NCBI GenBank assembly: GCA_910587765.1 | Contig: CAJUNR010000004.1 | Location: 79,552 to 143,551, forward strand | Direction: 5' to 3' | Length of the DNA: 64,000 bases | Source of the DNA: an uncultured Lachnospiraceae bacterium | Lineage (GTDB): Bacteria; Bacillota; Clostridia; Lachnospirales; Lachnospiraceae | Shown: positions 1 to 8,878 of the stretch, piece by piece | Numbering within the stretch: position 1 is the first letter of the stretch | How the letters are laid out: each line of letters begins with the position of its first letter | Notes under the pieces: model-generated | The model's database searches: none | What the model saw: only the letters and a program-made list of their open reading frames with translations | Told to the model about the DNA's origin: nothing | Position numbers and translations under genes: made by a program

Positions 1-2
1 AT

Positions 3-899
3 AAAAATCCGGTAGGCGAGATGATTGCTTACGAAATTAAAAAAAGAAAAGGGAATAGTATCAACGTATATTTTGTGGGCGATGATTTAAAAGGAGCGGA
101 AAGAATTAAAGAAACGGATCTGCTTCTAAATATAAATGAAAAATACACTATAGAAGGTGATGTTTCTGGTTATACAAAAATAATAAACTTATACAAAGAA
201 CTGGAACAGCAAAAAAATATTCGATATGATTATCTTTTGAAATATAAAAATTTACATTGTGGAAAACGATGTTTTATTATTGGAAACGGACCAAGTTTAA
301 GCGTACAAGATTTGGAAAAATTGTACTTGTCTGGTGAAATAAGTTTTGGGAGCAATAAAATATATAATATATTCAATTCTACAAGATGGAGACCGAATTA
401 TTATGTGATAGGAGATAGTATTGTTTATTCAAATAATAAAGGAAATATTCCGTTGGACAGTATTTGTTTTATACGCGATTTTTACGGGAAAAGTAGTAGA
501 AAGGACTCTGTTAACTGGTATCCGTCAAAGGGAGAAAGATATTATCCGGGGTACCCTCAATTTTCAGATGATCTGCTCCAAGGGGTGTATGGAGGAAGGA
601 CTGTTACTTACGACATGCTTCAGATAGCGGTTTATATGGGATTTAAAGAGTTATATCTGTTGGGAGTTGATTTCTCTTGGGGAGAAGGAAAAAACAGTGC
701 ACATTTCTATAAAAATGATGATGAAGACCCGCTGATAAAAGAGGCAATGAAATATAAGGATGAGCAGCGTCACGCCTATCTAACTGCGAAACGATATGCT
801 GATACTCATGATATTAAGATTTATAATGCTACACGAGGAGGAAATCTGGATATATTTGAAAGGGTGAGTTTTGACGTGTTGTTTTCAGAAACTTATTAG
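3..899 (+). CDS. MptE-like / DUF115-type protein, 5' end probably outside the window
   Basis: The core motif FIIGNGPSLS is typical of DUF115/MptE-like proteins (6-hydroxymethylpterin pyrophosphokinase fold), which are common in surface-glycan loci. A second conserved stretch is LYLLGVDFSWGEG. The reading frame is open back to the window edge. The first ATG (position 21) lacks a well-spaced ribosome binding site, so the gene probably begins upstream. It reads in the same direction as the sugar genes that follow, 41 bp ahead of the CMP-sugar synthetase. The substrate cannot be told from sequence. The DNA is strongly AT-rich, as in the next eight genes. Confidence 0.7.
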   Translation, partial: KNPVGEMIAYEIKKRKGNSINVYFVGDDLKGAERIKETDLLLNINEKYTIEGDVSGYTKIINLYKELEQQKNIRYDYLLKYKNLHCGKRCFIIGNGPSLSVQDLEKLYLSGEISFGSNKIYNIFNSTRWRPNYYVIGDSIVYSNNKGNIPLDSICFIRDFYGKSSRKDSVNWYPSKGERYYPGYPQFSDDLLQGVYGGRTVTYDMLQIAVYMGFKELYLLGVDFSWGEGKNSAHFYKNDDEDPLIKEAMKYKDEQRHAYLTAKRYADTHDIKIYNATRGGNLDIFERVSFDVLFSETY

Positions 900-940
900 T
901 AATCAACAAGGGAACAGTCTGTGATGAAAGGAGCGCGATC

Positions 941-1588
941 ATGAAGACTGTGGCATTTGTACCAATAAAATTAAATTCTCAAAGATTACCACACAAAAAT
1001 ATTCTTCCTGTTGCAGGTCGACCGTTATGTTGGTATATTTGTAATTCATTAACTCAGGTAAAAGAAATCGATGAAATATACGTTTACTGTAGTGATAAAA
1101 CAATTAAAAATTATATCCCAGAAGAAATAATGGTGAAAATCAGACCATCATATCTGGATGGGGATATGGTAAAGGGAAGTCAGATATATCGGCATTTTAT
1201 TAATGAGGTAGATGCAGATATTTATGTGTTGGCACATACGACTTCTCCATTTATAGAAGCAAAAACAATCCAAAATGCTTTAAGGCATGTAGTAAGCGGA
1301 AAATATGATTCTTCATTTAGCGCAAAGAAGATTCAGACATTCGCGTGGTATAAAGATCATCCGATTAACTATGAATTGACTGATGTGCCAAGGACGCAGG
1401 ATCTGGAACCTGTTTGGATTGAAACAAGCGGTTTTTTTATTTTTAAAAAGGAAATATTTATGGAGCATGGAAGGAGAATCGGTTTTCAAACATATATACA
1501 GGAAGTGTCAGAAAAAGAAGCGATTGATATTGATACAAAGCAGGACTATGATTTGGCATGTATGTTTGCTGATAAAGAAAAGCATTAA
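941..1588 (+). CDS. Acylneuraminate/Kdo-type cytidylyltransferase (CMP-sugar synthetase)
   Basis: The protein has 215 aa. The N-terminal PIKLNSQRLPHKN motif (about residues 8-20) is the CTP-binding signature of the NeuA/KdsB-like family, which makes CMP-activated ulosonic acids from CTP. The sequence looks more NeuA/PseF-like than classical KdsB. The next two genes are a Kdo-8-phosphate synthase and an arabinose-5-phosphate isomerase, so the likely acceptor sugar is Kdo or a close relative. The start has a Shine-Dalgarno (AAAGGAGCG) about 7 bases upstream. Activation of a different nonulosonic acid cannot be excluded. Confidence 0.8.
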   Translation: MKTVAFVPIKLNSQRLPHKNILPVAGRPLCWYICNSLTQVKEIDEIYVYCSDKTIKNYIPEEIMVKIRPSYLDGDMVKGSQIYRHFINEVDADIYVLAHTTSPFIEAKTIQNALRHVVSGKYDSSFSAKKIQTFAWYKDHPINYELTDVPRTQDLEPVWIETSGFFIFKKEIFMEHGRRIGFQTYIQEVSEKEAIDIDTKQDYDLACMFADKEKH

Positions 1589-1611
1589 TCACGGGAGGAG
1601 TTTCGGAAGGT

Positions 1612-2388
1612 ATGATTTTGATAGCAGGGCCCTGTGTCATTGAGTCGGAAGAGATTATGATGGAAATTGCGGCGTATTTGAAGAGGACAATAACAAACTA
1701 TACGAATCTGGAGTTCTATTTTAAGGCTTCTTTTGATAAAGCCAATCGTACTTCCATAGATTCTTTCAGGGGACCGGGAATTGATGAGGGATTAAGGATT
1801 CTCAACAAGGTGAGAGAGATATTCGATCTAAAAATATGTACAGATATACATGAGCCGTGGCAGGCAGAAACGGTGGCTCGGATATCGGATATGATTCAAA
1901 TCCCGGCTTTCCTGTGCAGACAAACAGATTTGTTAACCGCAGCAGCTAAAACAGGAAAAACGATAAATATAAAAAAGGCACAGTTTCTTGCACCGTGGGA
2001 TATGAAAAATGTGGTAAGGAAAGTGGCCTGTACAGGAAACAAGAAAATTATACTTTGTGAGCGCGGAACAAGCTTCGGATATAATCAATTGATAGTTGAC
2101 ATGTCAAGCTTTTTTGAAATGAAAAAAAACGGATATCCGGTTATATTTGATGCGACGCACAGTGTTCAGAAACCGGGTGGCAATGGATCTTCAACAGGAG
2201 GAAATCGAGATTTTATAGAACCATTGGCAAAGGCGGCAATTGCGGCAGGAGCGGACGGTTTGTTTTTTGAGGTTCATCCCGATCCTGAACATGCACTTTC
2301 AGACGGAAGCAATATGTTAAAATTAGACGAGTTTTCGGATATTTTAGAAAAAGCTACGGCGATACATCGCGTGATACATATGGATTGA
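1612..2388 (+). CDS. kdsA: 3-deoxy-8-phosphooctulonate (Kdo-8-P) synthase
   Basis: KdsA condenses phosphoenolpyruvate with arabinose 5-phosphate. Family motifs occur in order: AGPCVIES (residues 5-12), FKASFDKANRTS, IPAFLCRQTDLL, KKAQFLAP, ERGTSFGYN, IFDATHSVQ and FFEVHPDP. Cys8 sits where metal-dependent KdsA enzymes (Aquifex type) have their metal-binding cysteine; the E. coli enzyme has asparagine there, so this looks metal-dependent. At 258 aa it is slightly short but complete. GGGAGGAG lies upstream of the ATG. The 3' end overlaps or abuts the isomerase gene, which suggests coupled translation. No KdsC phosphatase was seen in the window. Confidence 0.92.
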   Translation: MILIAGPCVIESEEIMMEIAAYLKRTITNYTNLEFYFKASFDKANRTSIDSFRGPGIDEGLRILNKVREIFDLKICTDIHEPWQAETVARISDMIQIPAFLCRQTDLLTAAAKTGKTINIKKAQFLAPWDMKNVVRKVACTGNKKIILCERGTSFGYNQLIVDMSSFFEMKKNGYPVIFDATHSVQKPGGNGSSTGGNRDFIEPLAKAAIAAGADGLFFEVHPDPEHALSDGSNMLKLDEFSDILEKATAIHRVIHMD

Positions 2389-2393
2389 AAATT

Positions 2394-3356
2394 ATGGATA
2401 TTTTGAAATACAGTGAACAAATTTTAAATAAAGAAATAAAAGCCTTGAAAAAAGTTTCTGCGGCATTGGATGAAAATTTTGAAAAGATTGTTCGTATGAT
2501 TCATGAATGCAGAGGAAAAGTTGTTGTTACGGGAATGGGAAAATCAGGGCATATAGGGAAAAAAATTTCTGCAACAATGTCAAGCATTGGGATTCCGTCA
2601 ATTTTTTTACATCCTGCGGAAGCTGTGCACGGTGATTTGGGAAGTGTGAATAAGAACGATTTGGTATTGGCATTCAGTTTCTCAGGAGAGACAGATGAGG
2701 TCCTTTCTGTTATACCTGCATTGAGAAAAATGAGAGTAAAAATCATATCAATTGTTGGTATGCCAAATTCCACATTGGAAAAATTTTCAGAAGTTTGTTT
2801 TATTATTCCTAAAATTCAGGAAGTGTTTTTGGATGATATGGTACCTACTTCCAGTACGACGGTTATGTTGGCTTTGGGAGATGCCATTGCAGTAACTGTG
2901 TCCAGTCTCAGGGGATTTACTAAAAATGATTTTGCCGTATTTCACCCACATGGAACATTGGGGAAGAAATTAACAACAACTGTAAAGATGATGATGAGAT
3001 CAGGAGAAAATAACGCGACAGTTACGGACAACGCAACACTTGAAGAAGCTATATTGGAAATGTGTCAAAAAGGATTGAGCGGAGTATGTATCGTAAATAA
3101 CAAAAATCAATTACTGGGTGTTTTTACAGACGGTGATCTAAGAAGAATATCCAGTCAAATTTCAAAAACGATATCTTTGGATTCCAGAATATTTGATTTT
3201 ATGACCAAAACTCCTGTGATGGTTGAACCGGATATGCTGGTTTATGATGTTATGAAGGAATTGAATAAAAAAGTTTCTTTTCTTCCGGTAATTCAAAATG
3301 GAAAATTGTGCGGAACATTATTGATCTCGGATATTGTGGACAAAGGGCTGAGTTAA
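2394..3356 (+). CDS. kdsD: Arabinose-5-phosphate isomerase (KpsF/KdsD family, SIS plus CBS pair)
   Basis: This enzyme converts ribulose 5-phosphate to arabinose 5-phosphate, the KdsA substrate. The N-terminal SIS domain carries VVTGMGKSGHIGKK (near residue 45) and the FSFSGETDEV phosphosugar-binding loop. Two CBS repeats fill about residues 205-320 (SGVCIVNNKNQLLGVFTDGD and a second copy). A TTG codon at 2385 overlapping the kdsA stop could also start the protein and would add three residues; neither site has a clear ribosome binding site. Placement directly after kdsA supports a dedicated Kdo pathway. Confidence 0.9.
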   Translation: MDILKYSEQILNKEIKALKKVSAALDENFEKIVRMIHECRGKVVVTGMGKSGHIGKKISATMSSIGIPSIFLHPAEAVHGDLGSVNKNDLVLAFSFSGETDEVLSVIPALRKMRVKIISIVGMPNSTLEKFSEVCFIIPKIQEVFLDDMVPTSSTTVMLALGDAIAVTVSSLRGFTKNDFAVFHPHGTLGKKLTTTVKMMMRSGENNATVTDNATLEEAILEMCQKGLSGVCIVNNKNQLLGVFTDGDLRRISSQISKTISLDSRIFDFMTKTPVMVEPDMLVYDVMKELNKKVSFLPVIQNGKLCGTLLISDIVDKGLS

Positions 3357-3413
3357 TAAAGAGTCAAGCATGCCCGTTGACAGAAATTTAAATCTGAAAA
3401 AGGAAAGCAGAAT

Positions 3414-4676
3414 ATGGTAAAGGTCAGCATAATAGTACCTGTTTATAATGCAGAAAAATTTTTGGAAAAATGTATCGATACTGTATTTACGCAGACGCTG
3501 AAGGATATAGAGGTGATTTGCATAAACGATGGTTCTACAGATAATTCTCTCTGTATTCTTAATGTATATAAGAAAAATCACAGCAATATGGTAGTTATTA
3601 CACAGGAAAATGAGGGATCAGGAAGCGCCAGGAACGTTGGAATCAGAATATCAAAAGGCGAATATTTAATGTTTCTAGATCCTGATGATTATCTGGCCGG
3701 GGATGATGTGGTGGAGACGCTGTATAATTCTGCATGTGTCATGGGAGTGAAGGTGTGCGGAGGAAGCGTTATAAAGAACAGATATGGAAAATTATCCGAA
3801 GAATTTTCTGGAAGACAAAGAAAAAGCAGAGTCGAAGCAAGCATTATGACCTGTTTTTCCCAATATCAATATCCGTATGCACATCAAAGATATATAATTA
3901 AAAGAAGTTTATTGATTGAAAATGAAATATTTTATCCTTTGTACAGAAGAGGACAAGATTTACCTTTTATGACGAGTGTCCTGCAGGCGGCAGGCCCGTT
4001 TTATTTAATTGACAAAGATATTTATGTATACAGAAAAAGACATAAAGAAGAGATTATGACAGAAAAAAAGACAAATGACATGATTAGTGCGTTGTATGAT
4101 GTTATGAATACGGCGGTAAGTAATAAACTGGAGCAGTTATTTGTTTCTATGAAATATGACTTGAATAATGCTGCGAAAGAGTATTGGTACAAACTAATGC
4201 AAAAAAATGATGATTGGGATCAGACGATCAGAGTAAATAGTCTTATAAGAGAAGGAAATAAAAAATTTGGTTATGATGTGGATGAAAATTGTCTGATGAA
4301 TAGAAAAATATATCTGGGATATATAAACGAGTTGAAGAATGAATGGGAGGAGGTAAAAAAAATCTTTGGACAGTATGAGAAAACAGCAATTTATGGAGCC
4401 GGTTTGAAAGGAAGGCAGATATATCGGTACTTAATGAGTAGGAATTATTGTCCGGATTGTTTTGTTGTGACGAATATAAGAGAAAATGAATATACAATTG
4501 ATGAAATACCTGTAATACCTGTAGATGCAGTGGATGATTTTCAAAAATATTGCTTTGTAATCGGAGTATTAGATCAGACTGCACAGGAAAATATAAAAAT
4601 GAATCTGGAGAAAAAGGGATGCAATAATAATATAATAATATTTAATACAGATATATGTACATTGTTGGAAGATTAA
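3414..4676 (+). CDS. Family 2 glycosyltransferase fused to a C-terminal Rossmann-like module
   Basis: Residues 1-110 are a GT-A fold: VSIIVPVYNAEKFLEKC, INDGSTDNS and the metal-binding FLDPDDYL. It should transfer a sugar from a nucleotide donor at the cytoplasmic membrane face. From about residue 320 a separate module begins with AIYGAGLKG (Y327, G328, G330), followed by IPVIPVDAV and FVIGVLD. The same module recurs in seven other proteins of this cluster. The donor and acceptor are not deducible. The start has AAAGGAAAG upstream. Confidence 0.87.
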   Translation: MVKVSIIVPVYNAEKFLEKCIDTVFTQTLKDIEVICINDGSTDNSLCILNVYKKNHSNMVVITQENEGSGSARNVGIRISKGEYLMFLDPDDYLAGDDVVETLYNSACVMGVKVCGGSVIKNRYGKLSEEFSGRQRKSRVEASIMTCFSQYQYPYAHQRYIIKRSLLIENEIFYPLYRRGQDLPFMTSVLQAAGPFYLIDKDIYVYRKRHKEEIMTEKKTNDMISALYDVMNTAVSNKLEQLFVSMKYDLNNAAKEYWYKLMQKNDDWDQTIRVNSLIREGNKKFGYDVDENCLMNRKIYLGYINELKNEWEEVKKIFGQYEKTAIYGAGLKGRQIYRYLMSRNYCPDCFVVTNIRENEYTIDEIPVIPVDAVDDFQKYCFVIGVLDQTAQENIKMNLEKKGCNNNIIIFNTDICTLLED

Positions 4677-4686
4677 TATCAGATGA

Positions 4687-5196
4687 GTGAATATTGTGAT
4701 GATGAAATTCAAAAAAATGATAATTAGAATAATACGGACAGTTTGCTGTATAGGAGTTCTTTTTTGGGCTACTTTTCAGTTCGCTTTGATAGTAAGTAAA
4801 AACAAAGACAGAACAGTACAAAAGTTTAAAACATATTATCTGATGATGATCTCCTGGATGAATATTCTGGAGAATGAAAGAAGCATAGGAGGATATTTGA
4901 AAACAAAAGGATATCAAAAAGTGGCAGTTTACGGCGTAAGCAGCGCAGGATATCATCTTTTAAAACAACTGAAGGGAACGGAAGTGAATGTGGAGTATTT
5001 GATTGATCGCACTGTTTTTTCAAATGAACTTAATTTTCTGCCCATATACCGTCCGGATGACTCACTGCCGGAGACGGATGCGATTATTGTAACTCCGATA
5101 TGGGATTACCAAAATATTAAAGCAAAGCTGTCAGGGAAAATTAATTGTCCGATTCTTTCCCTGTCAGAAGTGATAGAGGGTGTTCGGAATGTATAA
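4687..5196 (+). CDS. Membrane-anchored Rossmann-like module protein
   Basis: The protein has 169 aa. A single hydrophobic segment (about residues 12-36, IIRTVCCIGVLFWATFQFAL) is followed by a short linker and then the cluster's recurring nucleotide-binding-like module, KVAVYGVSSAG (Y82, G83, G88). It ends with DAIIVTPIWDY and a C-terminal helix. No catalytic domain is visible. The start is uncertain: GTG at 4687 or ATG at 4699/4702, with only a weak ribosome binding site. The 3' end overlaps the next glycosyltransferase start. It may recruit a partner enzyme to the membrane; that is inference. Confidence 0.7.
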   Translation: MNIVMMKFKKMIIRIIRTVCCIGVLFWATFQFALIVSKNKDRTVQKFKTYYLMMISWMNILENERSIGGYLKTKGYQKVAVYGVSSAGYHLLKQLKGTEVNVEYLIDRTVFSNELNFLPIYRPDDSLPETDAIIVTPIWDYQNIKAKLSGKINCPILSLSEVIEGVRNV

Positions 5197-6001
5197 TCTG
5201 GTGATTGTAGTTTTAAACTATTTGAATTATAAAGACACAATCGAATGCGTGGACAGTATATTAAAGATGCAGTATCCCATACGTGGAGTAGTTGTTGTGG
5301 ACAATGGTTCTCATAATGAATCTGTATCTGTTCTGAAAGAGACATACAGAAAAGCAGAACGGGTCTGGATCAGAAGGAGCAGAAAAAACAGGGGATATGC
5401 AAGAGGGAATAATATTGGGATTCATTTTGCGCGGAAACGACTGAAGGCAGACTATGTCCTGATCGCAAATAATGATACTGTTTTTATTGATAAAGATTAT
5501 GTAAAAGGAATGTTGCATGCATATGAACCTGGAGTGGGTGTAATAGGGGGCAGGATTTTGTTAAAAGATGAGCATGAGCAGCCCTCCATATCGTATTATC
5601 TGGGATTCCGTGATTCGGTATTGCGGTATGTGAATGGATTGTCAGCAAAATATGGAAGCAGTTTTGATTTTCCGGAAGCAGAGGGAGAGTCGGTACGTAT
5701 ATTACATGGATGTGCCTTAATGTTTACGCCGGATTTTTTTCGTTTTTTTCAAGGCTTTTATAAGCGCACATTTTTATATGGAGAAGAGGCTGTTTTATAT
5801 TTGATGTGCCAGTGTAAAGGTTTAAGACAGGTGTATGTGCCGGAAGTGAAAATTTTCCACAAAGAAGACCAGTCTTCACTGATGAGTTTTCAAAATGACA
5901 GGACGGTAATAAAACAATATGCATTTCAAAGTCAGAAATATGTGTTGTGGTGGGTTGTGAAGTACAGGATTCAGTTATTATTAAAAAGAAAGAAATTATA
6001 A
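5189..6001 (+). CDS. Family 2 glycosyltransferase, rhamnosyltransferase-like
   Basis: The protein has 270 aa. The GT-A fold shows VIVVLNYLNYKDTIECVDS, VVVDNGSHNES, NRGYARGNNIG and the acidic IANNDTVF motif. The arrangement resembles WbbL/RfbN-type rhamnosyltransferases, but the donor sugar cannot be fixed. I chose ATG 5189 because AGAGGG lies 8 bases upstream; a GTG at 5180 is in frame. The start lies inside the previous gene's last codons, suggesting coupling. It lacks the C-terminal Rossmann-like module of the other glycosyltransferases here, but the next gene encodes that module as a free-standing protein. Confidence 0.85.
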   Translation: MYNLVIVVLNYLNYKDTIECVDSILKMQYPIRGVVVVDNGSHNESVSVLKETYRKAERVWIRRSRKNRGYARGNNIGIHFARKRLKADYVLIANNDTVFIDKDYVKGMLHAYEPGVGVIGGRILLKDEHEQPSISYYLGFRDSVLRYVNGLSAKYGSSFDFPEAEGESVRILHGCALMFTPDFFRFFQGFYKRTFLYGEEAVLYLMCQCKGLRQVYVPEVKIFHKEDQSSLMSFQNDRTVIKQYAFQSQKYVLWWVVKYRIQLLLKRKKL

Positions 6002-6022
6002 AGCAGGGGACTATGTGGGACA

Positions 6023-6427
6023 ATGAATAAAGAAAAAAAATATAGAAAAAACATGAAATGTCTCGATCAGTGGCTGACAGCATATGAACGGGGAAATTAT
6101 ATTTCAGATTATTTAAAATTGTATCAGATTAAAAATATTGGTATTTATGGGTATGGAATACTGGGCAAACATCTGGTTTTTGAATTGCGGAGAAAGAATT
6201 TTCCGATTTATTGGGTAATGGATAGAGTTGCCTCAGGAGACGAAAATCATGATCAGATAGTCAGACCGGATGACTGGAAAAATCTGCAGGATGTTGATAT
6301 GGCAGTTATAACGACAATGATAGATGTAGAGGAAATAGAAATGTTTTTAATGCAGTTTATATCAGGAAAAATTTTATCTGTTGAGGAGTTAATAGGGAAT
6401 ATGTATCGCTGGGGATCGCAAAGATGA
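6023..6427 (+). CDS. Stand-alone Rossmann-like module protein
   Basis: The protein has 134 aa, almost entirely the recurring module: an N-terminal helix, NIGIYGYGILGKHLVFEL (G40-G45), a VMDRV strand, IVRPDDWKN, and DMAVITTMIDVEEI. It has no membrane segment or catalytic domain. It sits between a glycosyltransferase lacking the module and the LtaS-like enzyme, whose ATG overlaps its stop codon. It may act in trans as a partner of one of these; that is inference. Confidence 0.65.
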   Translation: MNKEKKYRKNMKCLDQWLTAYERGNYISDYLKLYQIKNIGIYGYGILGKHLVFELRRKNFPIYWVMDRVASGDENHDQIVRPDDWKNLQDVDMAVITTMIDVEEIEMFLMQFISGKILSVEELIGNMYRWGSQR

Positions 6428-7662
6428 AAAAAAATCTTTTGCTGATGCATTTGGAAAGTTTAAATTGTCTGAATTATAAGATGAATGAGGACCTGTTTCC
6501 CAATTTAAAGGAAATTGAAAAGCATTGTATTGTTTTTGATCATTACTATTCTACAGCAACATCTACGCTTATGGTGATAGGAGATCTGCTTTATGGCGGA
6601 ATGAAGATTTATGAGAGCTGTGAATCGCTTGACGACATTCCGGAAAGTTATTGTTACACTTCTTCTATTTTCGATGATTTAAAAGGCCAAGGGTATAATA
6701 CAGGAATTTATATTTATCCCAATGGCGGAGACCGGGACGGTGCGGAACTCAGGCATCTGGCAGGTTTTGAAAATAGAATGGAATTGATACAAAAGTATTC
6801 AGATTATTTGGATACATTCAGAAAGAAAATGAGCTGTGCACCGTTTGCGTTGATGTCATGCAACTATATCAGTAATCTCTCACTTAATAGTTATGTGGAT
6901 ATTAATAATTACGATGTAAATGTGAATAACTGGGAAGCGGGATTTCGCTGTATGGATCAACATTGCGGAACGCTTTTTGCATTTTTGCAGGAAAAAGGAC
7001 TGCTTGAGCACACAATTGTGATTTTTTACGGTGATCACGGAGATGATTATTGGGGCCATGGGATGCATAAAGGTCTTACACATGCGATTGAACCAAATAA
7101 TTTGCTGATTCATACACCATTGTTCATTTGGGACGGAAATCTTAGAAAAAAACCGGAACATGACTTGCGGTTAGTACAGACGTCTGATCTCAGAGAAATC
7201 ATGTTCCATCTTTTGAACGGAGCGGAAATCGAAAGGATGCCAGTACGCCGGTATGCAATTTCCAGAAATGAATATGCAGCACAGCCGCTCAGAATAGAAA
7301 GTTTCAATAAAGCATACTCCATTACAGACGGCAGATACTTTTTGATGGTTTCCGGAAACGGATTAAATATGTATGATTGCAAAATGGATCCTTCATGTAT
7401 GAATGATCTTTTGTGTTTTTTTTCATATGAGAACGGAATTTTGAAAGAAAATGAGCGAAATGAAGAATATGGCTTTCATTTTAAATGTTATTGGGACAGC
7501 AGAGAACAGCGGGTTTTAAGACAAAAGTTTTATGAATTATACCGCGTTTTGTATGAGAATGTTTTAGAATTGTATATTGCTGGCGGTCAGAAAGAAAGCA
7601 GGATGTTACAGGAGATGCGTTTTGACAGATTGTGTGCTAACAACGAAAAGACATATGATTAG
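6424..7662 (+). CDS. Soluble alkaline phosphatase/sulfatase-superfamily enzyme, LtaS-like
   Basis: The protein has 412 aa. Motifs match the LtaS/phosphoglycerol transferase branch of the superfamily: an N-terminal MHLESLN metal-binding segment (E11), a Thr/Ser-rich STATSTLM loop (residues 43-50) where the nucleophile would lie, and FYGDHGDDYWGHG (G203 onward) binding the second metal. True LtaS has five N-terminal membrane helices and an extracellular domain. Here there is neither membrane segment nor signal peptide, so the enzyme should be cytoplasmic. It may transfer or hydrolyse a phosphopolyol or sulfate on a precursor. It overlaps the preceding gene by 4 bp. Confidence 0.75.
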   Translation: MKKNLLLMHLESLNCLNYKMNEDLFPNLKEIEKHCIVFDHYYSTATSTLMVIGDLLYGGMKIYESCESLDDIPESYCYTSSIFDDLKGQGYNTGIYIYPNGGDRDGAELRHLAGFENRMELIQKYSDYLDTFRKKMSCAPFALMSCNYISNLSLNSYVDINNYDVNVNNWEAGFRCMDQHCGTLFAFLQEKGLLEHTIVIFYGDHGDDYWGHGMHKGLTHAIEPNNLLIHTPLFIWDGNLRKKPEHDLRLVQTSDLREIMFHLLNGAEIERMPVRRYAISRNEYAAQPLRIESFNKAYSITDGRYFLMVSGNGLNMYDCKMDPSCMNDLLCFFSYENGILKENERNEEYGFHFKCYWDSREQRVLRQKFYELYRVLYENVLELYIAGGQKESRMLQEMRFDRLCANNEKTYD

Positions 7663-7676
7663 AAGGAGACAGACTT

Positions 7677-8861
7677 ATGCGGCCGTTAGTTACCGTAATT
7701 GTACCGATCTATAATACAGCGGAATACCTTCCCCGCTGCATAGAAAGTATTCAGAATCAGACCTATATCGATATAGAGATCCTTCTTCTAGATGACGGTT
7801 CTACTGATCATTCTGGTTCCATATGTGAGACATATGCCAAAGAGGATTCCAGAATCGAGGTCATACGACAGACCAATCAGGGAATTATAGCGGCGAAAAA
7901 GACTGCCCTCCGGTACAGTCATGGAGATTATGTGATGTTTGTGGATTCTGATGATTGGATTGAAAATCTGCAGTTGGAATCAATGGTAGAACGGATGCTT
8001 GCTGATTCGTGTTCACTTGTCTGTGCAAATGTATTTGTAGACAGAAAAAGCTCTACGATTATAAAAAGAAACGGGATTCCGGCGGGCACATATGATACTG
8101 GAAAGATTTCCAGGGATTTGTTCTATTACAAAGACAGCGGTGAATATGGAGTGCTTCCGTACAGCGTGGCGAAGCTTTATCCGAGGAAGATGTTATCTGA
8201 GGTTTTGGAGAAGATTGACAGTCAAATCCGATATGCGGAGGATAAGGCGATTGTTTTCGGCTTTGTATTTCAGAATATCAGAGTATGTTTTATGGAGGAA
8301 AGCTATTATCATTATTGTGTTCGTGAAACCAGCATTTGTCAGTCGGGAAATTCAGATTATTTAATCGAACTGACCTGCTTTTATAAATATGCAAAAAAAC
8401 TGTTTGAGATACATGCGGAGAGACAACATTTACTGAGACAGTTAGGCTGCTACTTGATGACAGAGACAAGGAATGCTATTGATCGAAAGTTGGGACTTGC
8501 CGGTTTGGAGGATCCTATCAGCAGGCGTTCCTATGAACTGGATCCGTCCGTTTTCTGTGAACAGACAATAGAGGTCGTTTTATATGGAGCGGGAAAAGTG
8601 GGAGAAGATTATCAGAAGAAGCTGAAAGAAAGTGAGAAGATTCATCTGTGTGGCTGGGTGGATAAAAATTTCGCAGTATGTCAGGAGAAGGGACTGGATG
8701 TGCAACCGGTAGAATCTATAAGAGGTAGCGATTATGACTATATTCTGATAGCCGTTAAAAATGAGCTGGTATTTTATGAGATAAAGGCAGAACTTATGCA
8801 GATGGGTATCAGGGAAGAAAAGATCATCTGGGGAAAGCCTCTCCGAGTATCCTATATTTAA
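7677..8861 (+). CDS. Family 2 glycosyltransferase with C-terminal Rossmann-like module
   Basis: The protein has 394 aa. The N-terminal GT-A domain shows VTVIVPIYNTAEYLPRC, LLDDGSTDHSG and FVDSDDWI. The C-terminal module starts at VVLYGAGKVG (Y303, G304, G306), followed by GWVDKN and DYILIAVKNE. AAGGAGA precedes the ATG. The order (transferase first, module last) matches the genes at 3414 and 12232, so these three may be paralogues using different donors or acceptors. Substrates are not deducible. Confidence 0.87.
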   Translation: MRPLVTVIVPIYNTAEYLPRCIESIQNQTYIDIEILLLDDGSTDHSGSICETYAKEDSRIEVIRQTNQGIIAAKKTALRYSHGDYVMFVDSDDWIENLQLESMVERMLADSCSLVCANVFVDRKSSTIIKRNGIPAGTYDTGKISRDLFYYKDSGEYGVLPYSVAKLYPRKMLSEVLEKIDSQIRYAEDKAIVFGFVFQNIRVCFMEESYYHYCVRETSICQSGNSDYLIELTCFYKYAKKLFEIHAERQHLLRQLGCYLMTETRNAIDRKLGLAGLEDPISRRSYELDPSVFCEQTIEVVLYGAGKVGEDYQKKLKESEKIHLCGWVDKNFAVCQEKGLDVQPVESIRGSDYDYILIAVKNELVFYEIKAELMQMGIREEKIIWGKPLRVSYI

Positions 8862-8878
8862 TTTTGAGGAGAATATAC

